Shown: positions 1 to 9,153, numbered from the stretch's first letter. The stretch is 64,000 nt of DNA from Janthinobacterium sp. TB1-E2 (GCF_036885605.1 NZ_CP142523.1:744001-808000); one strand, 5' to 3'. The notes: a model not told the origin generated them from the sequence alone. Translations and numbers: made by a program.

Positions 1-1
1 C

Positions 2-1864
2 GACACGATCAGCGGCGCCCTGTTTGCGCGCAATAACTACAACACGGAGTTTTCGGGCCGGGTCGGCTTCTTCAATACGGACGCCAGCATCCGCTCCATC
101 ACCTGCGACCGCAATGAATTCATCGGCCGCAACGGCAGCCTGGCGCAGCCGGCGGCGCTGCGCCGCGTGCGCCTGTCAGGCAAGGCGGGCACGGGGCTGG
201 ACCAGTGTGCCGCCATCCAGGTGCCGTTTGAATTGCAGCCGGGGCAGGAGCGCGAAATCGTCTTTATCCTCGGCGTGGGCGGGCGCCGCAATGCCGATGC
301 CAGCACCATGGTGCAGCGCCATGCGGGCAAGGAAGCGGCCCGCATGGCGCTCGACGCCGTGCGCGCACACTGGGACAGCACCCTGGGGGCTGTACGCATC
401 GAAACGCCTGATCCATCGCTCGACGTGATCGCCAACGGCTGGCTGATGTACCAGACTATCGCCTGTCGTTTGTGGGCGCGCAGCGGCTATTACCAGTCGG
501 GCGGCGCCTACGGTTTCCGCGACCAGCTGCAGGACGCGATGGCGATGATACACACGGTGCCGCAGCTGCTGCGCAAGCACTTGCTGCTGTGCGCGGCGCA
601 CCAGTTTGTCGAAGGCGACGTGCAGCACTGGTGGCATCCGCCATCGGACCGCGGTGTGCGCACGCACTGCTCTGACGATTACCTGTGGCTGCCGCTGGCC
701 GCCTGCCGCTATGTGATCGCCACGGGCGACGTCAACGTGCTGTCGGAAGTGGCGCCCTTCATCGAGGGACGCGCCGTCAAGCCGGAAGAAGATTCCTACT
801 ACGACTTGCCCGTGCGCTCGGGCGAGTCGGCCGACCTGTACGAGCATTGCGTGCGTGCCATCCGCCATGGCTTGCGCCTGGGCGTGCACGGTTTGCCGCT
901 GATCGGTTCCTGCGACTGGAACGACGGCATGGACAAGGTGGGCGAACATGGCAAGGGCGAGAGCGTGTGGCTGGCCTTCTTCCTGTATGAAGTGCTGCAG
1001 CGCTTTGCCGAAGTGGCCATGCTGCGCGGCGACGCCGCGTTTGCCCAGTTCTGCCGCGACGAAGCCGTGAAACTGGCCGCCAACGTCGAGGAACATGCGT
1101 GGGATGGCGAGTGGTACCGGCGCGCGTATTTCGACGATGGCACGCCCTTGGGTTCGCACACGAACGAGGAATGCCAGATCGATTCGATTTCGCAAAGCTG
1201 GGGCGTGCTGTCGGGCGCCGCCAACAAGGAGCGGGTCGCCGGCGCCATGCGCCAGGTCGATGCGCGCCTCGTGCGCCGTGATTCCGGGGTGATCCAGCTG
1301 CTCGATCCGCCGTTCGACAAAGCCGACCTCAATCCCGGCTACATCCGCGGCTATGTGCCGGGCGTGCGCGAGAACGGCGGCCAGTACACGCATGCGGCCA
1401 TCTGGACGGCGATGGCGTTTGCCCGCATGGGCGATGGCGAAAAGGCATGGGAACTGCTGCGCATGATCAGTCCCGTGCGCCATGGCGCAGACGCGCAGGC
1501 GGTGGCGCGCTACAAGGTGGAGCCGTACGTGGTGACGGCCGACGTGTATGCCGTGGCGCCGCACGTGGGACGCGGCGGCTGGAGCTGGTACACGGGATCG
1601 TCGGGCTGGCTGTACCGCCTGATCGTCGAATCCCTGCTCGGCTTGACGCGCGAAGCGAACGTGCTGCGCATGGCACCGATGATGCCGGCCGAGTGGCGCA
1701 GCTTCAAGCTGCATTACCGCTTCGGCGCCAGCAGCTACGCCATCACGGTGGAGCAGGCGCAGGGGCGGCCTGCGGGATTGTCGCTCGATGGCGTGGCGCA
1801 GGGCGGCAACAGCATCACCCTGCGCGACGAGGGCCGCGAGTATGCGGTGCTGCTGCTGGTTTAG
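2..1864 (+). CDS. C-terminal part of a cyclic beta-1,2-glucan synthase / GH94 phosphorylase-type protein (5' truncated by window)
   Basis: The reading frame is open from base 2 and runs into the window without a start, so only the C-terminal ~620 residues are present. The sequence matches the GH94 (cellobiose/chitobiose phosphorylase) module at the C-terminus of NdvB/ChvB-type cyclic glucan synthases. It has an (alpha/alpha)6-barrel stretch with SGGAYGFRDQLQD, QHWWHPPSDRGVRTHCSDD and the acidic catalytic segment GSCDWNDGMDKVGEHGKGES, then a beta-sandwich tail with GWSWYTGSSGWLYR. In the family this domain controls glucan chain length by phosphorolysis in the periplasm or inner membrane. The glycosyltransferase part must lie left of the window. 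A stand-alone GH94 phosphorylase is the alternative. Confidence 0.85.
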   Translation, partial: DTISGALFARNNYNTEFSGRVGFFNTDASIRSITCDRNEFIGRNGSLAQPAALRRVRLSGKAGTGLDQCAAIQVPFELQPGQEREIVFILGVGGRRNADASTMVQRHAGKEAARMALDAVRAHWDSTLGAVRIETPDPSLDVIANGWLMYQTIACRLWARSGYYQSGGAYGFRDQLQDAMAMIHTVPQLLRKHLLLCAAHQFVEGDVQHWWHPPSDRGVRTHCSDDYLWLPLAACRYVIATGDVNVLSEVAPFIEGRAVKPEEDSYYDLPVRSGESADLYEHCVRAIRHGLRLGVHGLPLIGSCDWNDGMDKVGEHGKGESVWLAFFLYEVLQRFAEVAMLRGDAAFAQFCRDEAVKLAANVEEHAWDGEWYRRAYFDDGTPLGSHTNEECQIDSISQSWGVLSGAANKERVAGAMRQVDARLVRRDSGVIQLLDPPFDKADLNPGYIRGYVPGVRENGGQYTHAAIWTAMAFARMGDGEKAWELLRMISPVRHGADAQAVARYKVEPYVVTADVYAVAPHVGRGGWSWYTGSSGWLYRLIVESLLGLTREANVLRMAPMMPAEWRSFKLHYRFGASSYAITVEQAQGRPAGLSLDGVAQGGNSITLRDEGREYAVLLLV

Positions 1865-2082
1865 TCTTGCCCACGTACTTGCCACGTATCGTGTTCGGGA
1901 CGGCGCCGGCCAGCCAGCAGGATCAGGCCGGCGCCAAACAGCAGTAGGTCGCGCGTGCGCACTTCGGGCGCGGACTGCGTTGCCGTCTGCTGGTGGTAGT
2001 TCACGGCTGCCGCCGTGGCGGCGGCAGGCTGGCTGGCGCAAGCGGCCAGGCACAGCGCCGCCATTTTTCCATTCAAATACAT
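1861..2082 (-). CDS. small putative lipoprotein with C-terminal hydrophobic helix
   Basis: This 73-residue reading frame is converging on the glucan synthase gene and overlaps its stop codon by 3 bases. A GAGGA Shine-Dalgarno sits about 5 bases before the ATG at 2082, which decides the start over an ATG seven codons upstream. The N-terminus (MYLNGKMAALCLAAC) looks like a short signal with an LAAC lipobox at residue 15. It is followed by an Ala/Gln-rich linker, then APEVRTRDLLLFGAGLILLA and RRR, which resembles a degenerate PEP-CTERM-like tail with Ala-Pro-Glu replacing Pro-Glu-Pro. I do not recognise a family. It may be a lineage-specific envelope protein. Confidence 0.5.
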   Translation of the reverse strand: MYLNGKMAALCLAACASQPAAATAAAVNYHQQTATQSAPEVRTRDLLLFGAGLILLAGRRRPEHDTWQVRGQD

Positions 2083-2195
2083 ACATTCCTCAAGAAAGCG
2101 CACCGGTCGTTCGGGATCGGCGCGCCGGTATTCATGTCGCCGACATTGTAATTATGAACATGAATATTGTAAATGAGAAATTATCCAAGACTGTC

Positions 2196-2771
2196 TCAGA
2201 AACCCAGGGCGGCGCCTGCGCCCAGCAGGGTGGCCACGCCCAGCACGGCAAACACCAGCGCCGCGATGCCGTGCACGAGGCGCAGCGATACACGGTTGGC
2301 GATCCTGTCGCCCAGGTAGACGGCCGGCACGTTGGCCAGCATCATGCCGAAGGTGGTGCCCAGCACGACGGAAACAATGTCGTGGTAGCGCGCCGCCAGC
2401 GCCACGGTCGCCACCTGCGTCTTGTCGCCCATTTCCGCCATGAAGAAGGCGATCAGGGTGGTCAGGAAGACGCCGTATTTGGCCAGCTTCGTCTCGTCTT
2501 CATCGAGCTTGTCGGGGATCAGCGTCCAGGCGGCCATGGCCAGGAACGACACTCCCAGCACCCAGCGCAGCACGTCGGGGCCCAGCATGCTGGTGATCCA
2601 GGCGCCGACGGCGGCGGCAAACGCGTGGTTGGCGATGGTGGCGACGAAAATGGCCAGCACGATGGGCAGGGGTTTACGGAATTTGGCGGCCAGCAGAAAG
2701 GCCAGGAGTTGGGTTTTGTCGCCGATTTCAGCGAGACCGACGATGCCGGTGGAGATGAGGAATGCTTCCAT
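2196..2771 (-). CDS. TMEM165/GDT1 (UPF0016) family membrane transporter, probable Mn2+ exporter
   Basis: The protein has 191 residues and the internal duplication typical of UPF0016. The signature E-x-G-D-K-T-Q occurs twice, as AEIGDKTQLLAFLLAAKF near the N-terminus and AEMGDKTQVATVALAARY in the second half, each starting a three-helix repeat. Family members export Mn2+ (or Ca2+) across the cytoplasmic membrane. The ATG at 2771 (MEAFLISTG) is chosen because the upstream in-frame TTG lies in the riboswitch expression platform. The gene is preceded by a yybP-ykoY manganese riboswitch, which fits regulation by intracellular Mn2+. It is probably monocistronic. Confidence 0.9.
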   Translation of the reverse strand: MEAFLISTGIVGLAEIGDKTQLLAFLLAAKFRKPLPIVLAIFVATIANHAFAAAVGAWITSMLGPDVLRWVLGVSFLAMAAWTLIPDKLDEDETKLAKYGVFLTTLIAFFMAEMGDKTQVATVALAARYHDIVSVVLGTTFGMMLANVPAVYLGDRIANRVSLRLVHGIAALVFAVLGVATLLGAGAALGF

Positions 2772-2839
2772 GAGATTGCAAGAGGTACGCGGGCCGGACG
2801 AATTAACCAATGATCCACAGGCGACTCCGGCCCATGCGG

Positions 2840-2955
2840 CCGCCCTGGATCAATGGTCTCGTCAAGTTCTGCAACCACCTGCACCATGGCCTGCGGGCCA
2901 ATCATGTTGATACAGGTTCCCGCGGCAGGACCGCGGGACGACTACTCCCCAATGT
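2840..2955 (-). promoter_or_regulatory. yybP-ykoY manganese riboswitch (leader of the UPF0016 transporter)
   Basis: On the minus strand the leader contains the two hallmark elements of the Mn2+ aptamer. GGGGAGTAG (complement of 2942-2950) follows a 5' stem, and GACGAGACC (complement of 2855-2863) closes it, with the CAACATGA and GGCCCGCAGGCC segments between. Downstream, GGGCCGGA (complement of 2829-2836) can pair with TCCGGCCC just before the start codon, giving a plausible expression platform that masks translation. Placement upstream of a GDT1-type Mn transporter is the classic arrangement. Confidence 0.85.
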
Positions 2956-3107
2956 TCGAGGCGCATCATACGCCAATGCCCGCGCCGGCGCCAGTAGCGC
3001 CGGGGCGGGGCGCGGCCCGGTGTGTGGGACTTCGACAACAATGACCGATTGCAAACAGACTCGACTTAGAATGCAGTTCTGTCCACGACTCCCAGATGGA
3101 ATGCGCC

Positions 3108-5489
3108 ATGCCGGTCCTTGTCCGCTTGCTTGCCTTGTGTTTGACCTTGTTTGCTCCCTTGTCCGGCCTGCGCGCCGCCGCGCCCTTCGACGACAAGTTC
3201 CGCCAGCTGGAAGAGCTGCTGCCCACGCCGAACAGCTACCGTACGGCGTCCGGCGCGCCGGGCCACGCCTACTGGCAGCAGCGCGCCGATTACGTGATCC
3301 GCGCCACGCTCGATGAGGAACGCCGCGCCATCACGGCCAGTGAGCAGATCACCTATCACAACCGCTCGCCCGACAGTCTGGCCTATCTGTGGCTGCAGCT
3401 GGACCAGAATGGCTTGCGCCAGGATGCCGACCAGCGCCGCGTATTGAGTGCGCCATCGCGCCAGGCCTGGCTCAGTGGCAGCGAAGACGAGGCGCTGAAA
3501 TTCGAGGACTTGCGCGCCATCCACGCCGGGCGCGAATTTGACGGCGGCTTCAAGCTCACCGCCGTGAAAGCGGCCAACGGCAAGCCGCTGCCGTATGTGG
3601 TCAACCAGACCATGCTGCGCATCGATCTGCCGGTGGCGCTGGCGCCCGGCCAGAGCATCACGTTCAACATCGACTGGTCGTATCGGATCAATGACCAGAA
3701 GGTGCTCGTCGAGCGCTCCGGCTACGAGTATTTTGAAGACGACAAGAACACGATCTTCCAGATCGCGCAGTGGTTCCCGCGCATGGCCGCGTATTACGAC
3801 GCCGCCGGCTGGCAGCACAAGCAGTTCCTCGGCTCCGGCGAATTCACGCTGGAGTTTGGCGACTACGAGCTGTACCTGACGGTGCCGTCAGATCACGTGG
3901 TGGCCGCCACGGGCGAGCTGCAAAATCCTGCGGCCGTATTGAGCGCGGCGCAGCGCGAGCGCTTGGCGCGGGCGAAAAACAGCAACACACCGCTGCTGGT
4001 GATCACGCCGCAGGAAGCGCTGGCGGCGGAAAAAGGCAAGGCGGCGGGGATGAAAACCTGGCACTTCAAAGCGGCCAATGTGCGCGACGTGGCGTGGGCC
4101 TCGAGCCGCAAGTTCATCTGGGATGCGCAGGGCCTGGACAGCGGCGGCAAGCGCGTGATGGCCATGTCGTATTATCCGAACGAGGGCAATCCGCTGTGGC
4201 AGCAGTACAGCACGCGCGCCGTCGTGCACGCGATCGAGCAGTACAACAAATATAGTTTCGACTATCCGTATCCGAACGCGATTTCCGTCAACGGCGCCGT
4301 GGGCGGCATGGAGTATCCGATGATTGCGTTCAATGGCGGGCGCCCCGTGAAGGACAAGAAGACGGGGGAGCTCACGTATTCGAAGACGGCAAAATATGAC
4401 CTGATCGGCGTGATCATCCACGAAGTGGGGCACAATTATTTCCCCATGATCGTCAACTCGGACGAGCGCCAGTGGACGTGGATGGACGAGGGCCTCAATT
4501 CCTTCCTGCAGTACCTGGCCGAGCAGGCGTGGGAAGAGCATTTCCCGTCGTGGAATGGCGAGCCGCGCAAGATCGTCGACTACATGCGCAGCCAGAACCA
4601 GGTGCCCATCATGACCAATTCCGAGTCCTTGCTGCAGTTCACGGCGAACGCCTACGACAAGCCGGCCACGGCGCTCAACATCCTGCGTGAAACCATCCTC
4701 GGGCGTGAACTGTTCGACTTCGCTTTCAAGCAGTACGCGCTGCGCTGGAAGTTCAAGCGCCCGACGCCAGCCGACTTTTTCCGCACCATGGAAGACGCGT
4801 CCGGCACGGACCTGGACTGGTTCTGGCGCGGCTGGTTCTATACCACCGATGCGGTCGACATCAGCATCGACGGCATCAGCGAATATGGCGTGAGCACGAA
4901 GAATCCGGAAGTCGAGAAAGCGTGGAAGAAGGCGCAGAAGGACGCGCAGCCCATCTCGATTTCGGACCAGCGCAACAAGGCGCTGCCGAAGAAGGTCGAC
5001 ATCGATCCCGCACTGAAGGATTTCTATAACCGGCACGATGACTTCACGGTCACCAACAAGGACCGCAACAGCTATGCGGAAGAACAGGAAACACTGGAAC
5101 CGTGGGAGCGCAAGCTGCTGGAACAGCGCAACATGGGCAAGCATCTGTACCTGGTCGACTTTTCGAATCTCGGCGGCCTGGTGATGCCCTTGATCCTGGA
5201 AATCGAACTGAAAAGCGGCAAGAAGATCATCGAGCGCGTGCCGGCCGAAGTGTGGCGCTATGCACCGCACAAGATCAGCAAGGTGATCGTCACGGACGAG
5301 CCGATGGTGGGGCTGGTGCAGGACCCGTACTGGGAGACGGCCGACATCGACACCAGCAACAACGCCTGGCCGAGAAAAATCACGCCATCGCGCCTCGAGC
5401 TGTTCAAGCAGGACCGCGACAAGAACAACCTGATGAAGGATTTTAATACGCCGCTCAAGGCGCCCGAGGCCAAGCCGGAAGCAAAATAG
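3108..5489 (+). CDS. exported M1-family zinc metallopeptidase (1 of 2)
   Basis: The product has 793 residues. An N-terminal signal (MPVLVRLLALCLTLFAPLSG, then LRAAA) predicts export to the periplasm or envelope. The catalytic centre is clear: HEVGH at about residues 438-442 and the third zinc ligand in WMDEGLNSF at about Glu461, the HExxH-x18-E spacing of M1 peptidases, preceded by the substrate-binding GGMEYP. The C-terminal third (from about residue 560) is long and charged. The ATG at 3108 is preferred over the one at 3096 because GGA lies about 7 bases upstream. A second, unequal M1 peptidase follows directly, after a terminator. The substrate is unknown; members are aminopeptidases or related hydrolases. 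Confidence 0.88.
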   Translation: MPVLVRLLALCLTLFAPLSGLRAAAPFDDKFRQLEELLPTPNSYRTASGAPGHAYWQQRADYVIRATLDEERRAITASEQITYHNRSPDSLAYLWLQLDQNGLRQDADQRRVLSAPSRQAWLSGSEDEALKFEDLRAIHAGREFDGGFKLTAVKAANGKPLPYVVNQTMLRIDLPVALAPGQSITFNIDWSYRINDQKVLVERSGYEYFEDDKNTIFQIAQWFPRMAAYYDAAGWQHKQFLGSGEFTLEFGDYELYLTVPSDHVVAATGELQNPAAVLSAAQRERLARAKNSNTPLLVITPQEALAAEKGKAAGMKTWHFKAANVRDVAWASSRKFIWDAQGLDSGGKRVMAMSYYPNEGNPLWQQYSTRAVVHAIEQYNKYSFDYPYPNAISVNGAVGGMEYPMIAFNGGRPVKDKKTGELTYSKTAKYDLIGVIIHEVGHNYFPMIVNSDERQWTWMDEGLNSFLQYLAEQAWEEHFPSWNGEPRKIVDYMRSQNQVPIMTNSESLLQFTANAYDKPATALNILRETILGRELFDFAFKQYALRWKFKRPTPADFFRTMEDASGTDLDWFWRGWFYTTDAVDISIDGISEYGVSTKNPEVEKAWKKAQKDAQPISISDQRNKALPKKVDIDPALKDFYNRHDDFTVTNKDRNSYAEEQETLEPWERKLLEQRNMGKHLYLVDFSNLGGLVMPLILEIELKSGKKIIERVPAEVWRYAPHKISKVIVTDEPMVGLVQDPYWETADIDTSNNAWPRKITPSRLELFKQDRDKNNLMKDFNTPLKAPEAKPEAK

Positions 5490-5496
5490 GGAAACA

Positions 5497-5521
5497 GCGC
5501 CGGCCAGTCCGGCGCTTTTTT
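5497..5521 (+). terminator. intrinsic terminator after first M1 peptidase
   Basis: A 7-bp stem GCGCCGG/CCGGCGC with a 5-base loop is followed by six T residues, eight bases after the stop codon. It separates the two M1 peptidase genes into different transcripts. Confidence 0.85.
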
Positions 5522-5607
5522 CTGCCGGCCCGCGCCGGAAGTGCTATTCTGCGCGACGCCCCGGCGTACACGGACCGGGGCTTTCGCAAATCATTCAAAA
5601 GACGACC

Positions 5608-7467
5608 ATGCAAACTTTGACCTTCCTGCGCGCGCTGGGCTGTGCGCTCCTTTGCCAGCTAACCCTGGCCGCGCACGCCGACCCCCTCAGCTATGCGCGC
5701 TACGACCAGGTGCGCACGCGCGACCTGCAGCTGGACCTGAAAGCGGACTTCAAGCAAAAGACGCTCTCCGGCTATGCCGAGCTGTCCTTGAACTGGATTG
5801 ATCCGGCGGCGCGCACCCTGGTGCTCGATACGCGCGATTTGTCGATCGCGAAAGTGCAGGTACAGGACAAGCGCGGCGCCTGGCAGATGGCGCCGTACCA
5901 GCTGGACAAGGCCGATCCGGAAAAGGGCCAGGCGCTGCGCATCACCACCACGGGCCAGCCGGGCAAAGTGCGCGTCTACTATCACACGGCGCCGAACGCC
6001 ATCGCGCTGCAGTGGCTCACGCCGCAGCAGACCATGTCGGGCAAGCTGCCTTTCATGTTCAGCCAGTCGCAAAGCATCAACGCCCGCTCGTGGGTGCCAT
6101 CGCAAGATACGCCGGCCGTGCGTTTTACGTATAGCGCGCGTATCGATGCGCCAGCGGGCATGCGCGTCGTGATGAGCGCCGAGAACGATGAAAAGGCGAC
6201 GGGCAAGGGCGGCTGGAAATTCAGGATGCCGCAGCCGATTCCATCGTACCTGCTGGCCATTGCCATCGGCGAACTGGAAGTGCGCAAACTCGGTCCCCGC
6301 TCCGCCGTGTATGCGGAACCGCCGCGCATCAAGGCGGCCGAATACGAGCTGGCCGACACGGAAAAGATGATCCAGGCCGCCGAAGCGCTGTACGGTCCGT
6401 ATGGCTGGGGGCGCTACGACATGATCGTGCTGCCGCCATCGTTCCCTTACGGCGGCATGGAAAACCCGCGCCTGACCTTCCTCACGCCGACCATGATCGC
6501 GGGCGACCGCAGCCTGGTCGACCTGATCGCGCATGAACTGGCCCACTCGTGGTCGGGCAACCTGGTCACCAACGCCTCGTGGAAGCACATGTGGCTCAAC
6601 GAAGGCTTCACCACCTACGTCACCACGCGCATCGTCGAGCAGCTGTATGGCAGCGAAGTGGCGCAGATGGGCGTGCAGGTCGACCAGGAAGAACTGGCCG
6701 CCTCGATCCGCGAACTGCCGGCCGCGAAAACGGCGCTGATCACGCGCGATGCGGACGCCAATCCGGCCGAAACGTACACGGACGACGGCATCATCTACCC
6801 GAAAGGCGCCTGGTTCCTGGCCACCATGGAGCGCCGTGCCGGCCGCGCCGTGTTCGATCCTTTCCTGCGCGGCTGGTTCGACCAGCACGCGTTTCAGAGC
6901 GTGACGACGGAGCAGTTCATCGCCTACCTGCGCAAGAACCTGCTGGCGCAGCATCCGGCCGTGATGCCGGAAGCGGAACTCGATGAATGGCTGTATGGCA
7001 CGGGCGTGCCGGCCAGCGCGCAGCGCGTCGTCTCGCCGCGCCTGGCGCTGCTCGACCAGCACCGCGACGCCTGGTTGAAAGGCACATTGCCGACGAAAGA
7101 CCTGGGCATGGACAAGTGGATCGCCATCGAATCGATGCACTTCCTGAACGACATCAACAACAAGGCCAGCGCGGCGCAATTGCGTGAGCTGGACCAGGCC
7201 TACGGCGTGGGCAAGAGCGGCAACAATGAAGTGGCGTACCGTTTCTACCTGGCCTCCGTGAACGCCGGCTACGACGTGCAGCAGCCCTTGCAGGCATTCC
7301 TCATGAGCGTGGGCCGCCAGAAGTTCGTCGTGCCCCTGTACAGCGTCTTGATGAAGACGCCGCAAGGCCATGCCTGGGCCAAGGACGTGTATGCGAAGGC
7401 GCGCGAACGCTACCACCCGGTGACGCAGGAAAGCGTCGACAAATTGATGGCCGCGCAAGCGCATTGA
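5608..7467 (+). CDS. exported M1-family zinc metallopeptidase (2 of 2), LTA4H/aminopeptidase-N-like
   Basis: The product has 619 residues with a signal peptide (MQTLTFLRALGCALLCQLTL, then AAHA). The M1 signature is complete: GGMENPRLTF (exopeptidase GxMEN) and HELAHSWSGN at about residues 309-313, with Glu332 in WLNEGFTTYVTTR. The architecture (N-terminal beta domain, thermolysin-like domain, helical C-terminal domain of about 190 residues) matches leukotriene-A4-hydrolase-like aminopeptidases. These remove N-terminal residues from peptides, here probably in the periplasm. It shares family but only modest similarity with the upstream peptidase, so a recent tandem duplication is unlikely. Only 22 bases separate it from the following serine hydrolase start, suggesting co-transcription. 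Confidence 0.9.
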   Translation: MQTLTFLRALGCALLCQLTLAAHADPLSYARYDQVRTRDLQLDLKADFKQKTLSGYAELSLNWIDPAARTLVLDTRDLSIAKVQVQDKRGAWQMAPYQLDKADPEKGQALRITTTGQPGKVRVYYHTAPNAIALQWLTPQQTMSGKLPFMFSQSQSINARSWVPSQDTPAVRFTYSARIDAPAGMRVVMSAENDEKATGKGGWKFRMPQPIPSYLLAIAIGELEVRKLGPRSAVYAEPPRIKAAEYELADTEKMIQAAEALYGPYGWGRYDMIVLPPSFPYGGMENPRLTFLTPTMIAGDRSLVDLIAHELAHSWSGNLVTNASWKHMWLNEGFTTYVTTRIVEQLYGSEVAQMGVQVDQEELAASIRELPAAKTALITRDADANPAETYTDDGIIYPKGAWFLATMERRAGRAVFDPFLRGWFDQHAFQSVTTEQFIAYLRKNLLAQHPAVMPEAELDEWLYGTGVPASAQRVVSPRLALLDQHRDAWLKGTLPTKDLGMDKWIAIESMHFLNDINNKASAAQLRELDQAYGVGKSGNNEVAYRFYLASVNAGYDVQQPLQAFLMSVGRQKFVVPLYSVLMKTPQGHAWAKDVYAKARERYHPVTQESVDKLMAAQAH

Positions 7468-7489
7468 ACTTCCTTTGGATATCCTGACC

Positions 7490-9127
7490 ATGCATACCAT
7501 GAACCGCCTCGCCGCCGCCATCGTGCTGGCGTTTTCCGCGATCGCCATGCCGGCGCTGGCCCTTGACGCGGCCCCCGTTGTCGCCGCCGCACCGGTGCCC
7601 GCGCCGGCCTTCGATCTTGAGCGCGACGTCGCCACCGCCCTGAAAGTGTTCGACGTGCCTGGCATGGCGATCGCCATCGTCAAGGACGGTAAAGTCATCA
7701 CCGCCAAGGGATTCGGCGTGCGCAAGCTGGGCGAACCGGCCGCCGTTGACGCGAAGACCGTGTTCGAAGTGGCGTCGAACTCGAAAGGCTTCACGGCCGC
7801 CGCGCTGGCCATGCTGGTCGACGAGGGCAAGCTGGCCTGGGACGATCCCGTCACCAAGCATTTGCCCGGTTTCCAGATGCACGATTCCTACGTGACGGGC
7901 GCCATGACCATCCGCGACTTGCTGACGCACCGCAGCGGCCTGGGCCTGGGCGCCGGCGACTTGCTGTGGTGGCCGACGACGACCTTCAGCACCGACGAGA
8001 TCATCGAGAAGCTGCGCTACATCCGTCCGGCCACGAGTTTCCGCAACAGCTATGCCTACGATAACCTGCTGTACATCGTGGCTGGCAAGATCATCGCCGA
8101 CAAGGCGGGGAAAAGCTGGGGCGAGGCCATGCATGAGCGCATCCTGGCGCCGCTGGGCATGACGGGCACCACCACCAGCCTGGCGGAGAACGCGGGCAAT
8201 CCCGACGTCGCCAATGCGCACAGCAAGATCGACGGCAAGATCGCCGCCGTCAAATCGATGCCCGTGCCGAACGCCGTGGGTGCCGTCGGCATCAACACGA
8301 ATGCGGAAGATATCGCCAAGTGGATGATGGTGCTGCTTGACGGCGGCAAGATCGCCGGCGTGAAGGACAAGGACGGCAAGGACGCGCGCCTGTTCAGCGA
8401 AAAGCAGGGCCGCGAAATGTGGACGGCGCAAACGCCGATCAAGATCCCCGAGCCGAAACCGGCATTGGCCGCGACGAAACCGAACTTCAGCGCGTATGGC
8501 CTGGGCTTCCAGCTGCGCGACTACAAGGGCATGAAGGTGGCCATGCACGGCGGCGCGCTGCAGGGCTTTTATTCGCGCGTGGTGATGGTGCCGGAAGCGA
8601 AGCTGGGCGTGGCCATTCTCACCAATGCGGAAAATGGCGGTTCCATGACGGCGCTGCAATGGCGCATCCTCGACCATTACCTGCAGGCGGCGCCGTCGGA
8701 CTGGCTGGCGCTGGTGGCCAAGGTGGAGCAGGACCAGCATGCGGAAGAAGTGAAAAAGCAGGGCAAGGCGTCGAGCGCGCGCGCGGCCAGATCGCAGCCA
8801 TCGCTGCCTCTGGCGGCCTACGACGGCGAGTATGAAGATGCCTGGTACGGCAAGGTCATCATCAAGCCCGAAGGGAAAAAACATATCCTCAGCTTTACGC
8901 GCACGCCGGACCTGACGGGCGAGCTGGAACACTGGCAGCACGACACCTTCATCGTGCGCTGGAAAGAGCGTAACTTCAACGCCGACGCCTACGTGACGTT
9001 CTCGCTCAATCCCGATGGCAGCATCGACCGGGTGAAGATGGCGCCCGTGTCGGCCGAGACGGATTTCAGCTACGACTTCCAGGACCTGAGCCTGGTGCCG
9101 GTGAAACCGAAGGAAGCGAAGAAATAA
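7490..9127 (+). CDS. exported serine hydrolase, beta-lactamase/PBP4*-like with DUF3471-type C-terminus
   Basis: The product has 545 residues. The start is taken at ATG 7490 (MHTMNRLAAAIVLAFSAIAM), giving a signal peptide ending near ALALD. An upstream TTG is rejected because it would bury the signal. The class C beta-lactamase fold has S96-N-S-K99 (SxxK nucleophile), Y-D-N in YAYDNLLYIVAG (YxN) and H-G-G in AMHGGALQGFYSR (KTG equivalent). Residues from about 440 form a C-terminal lipocalin-like domain (YDGEYEDAWYGKVIIKPEG) as in DUF3471 proteins. Such enzymes are esterases, D-aminopeptidases or peptidoglycan hydrolases, and a true beta-lactamase is unlikely. It probably shares a transcript with the M1 peptidase upstream. 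Confidence 0.88.
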   Translation: MHTMNRLAAAIVLAFSAIAMPALALDAAPVVAAAPVPAPAFDLERDVATALKVFDVPGMAIAIVKDGKVITAKGFGVRKLGEPAAVDAKTVFEVASNSKGFTAAALAMLVDEGKLAWDDPVTKHLPGFQMHDSYVTGAMTIRDLLTHRSGLGLGAGDLLWWPTTTFSTDEIIEKLRYIRPATSFRNSYAYDNLLYIVAGKIIADKAGKSWGEAMHERILAPLGMTGTTTSLAENAGNPDVANAHSKIDGKIAAVKSMPVPNAVGAVGINTNAEDIAKWMMVLLDGGKIAGVKDKDGKDARLFSEKQGREMWTAQTPIKIPEPKPALAATKPNFSAYGLGFQLRDYKGMKVAMHGGALQGFYSRVVMVPEAKLGVAILTNAENGGSMTALQWRILDHYLQAAPSDWLALVAKVEQDQHAEEVKKQGKASSARAARSQPSLPLAAYDGEYEDAWYGKVIIKPEGKKHILSFTRTPDLTGELEHWQHDTFIVRWKERNFNADAYVTFSLNPDGSIDRVKMAPVSAETDFSYDFQDLSLVPVKPKEAKK

Positions 9128-9153
9128 AGGGTCGATACATAAAGGGTCGATAC
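9124..9153. repeat. 15-bp perfect tandem duplication at a stop codon
   Basis: ATAAAGGGTCGATAC is repeated twice head to tail. The first copy includes the TAA stop of the serine hydrolase, and the second lies just before the terminator. It looks like a local replication-slippage duplication. Confidence 0.8.

Noticed and set aside
176..2086. A 636-codon minus-strand frame opposite the glucan synthase
   Set aside because: Shadow of GC-rich codons; His/Arg-rich with no recognisable domain, and it also covers the small lipoprotein region in another frame.
2519..2905. A reading frame that extends the GDT1-type gene region upstream across the aptamer
   Set aside because: It translates the manganese riboswitch and then continues in a different frame from the transporter; the conserved RNA explains the sequence.
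7490..9127. A functional class C beta-lactamase (antibiotic resistance)
   Set aside because: The protein is 545 residues with a DUF3471-like tail and an HGG in place of KTG, the pattern of esterase/peptidase relatives rather than AmpC.
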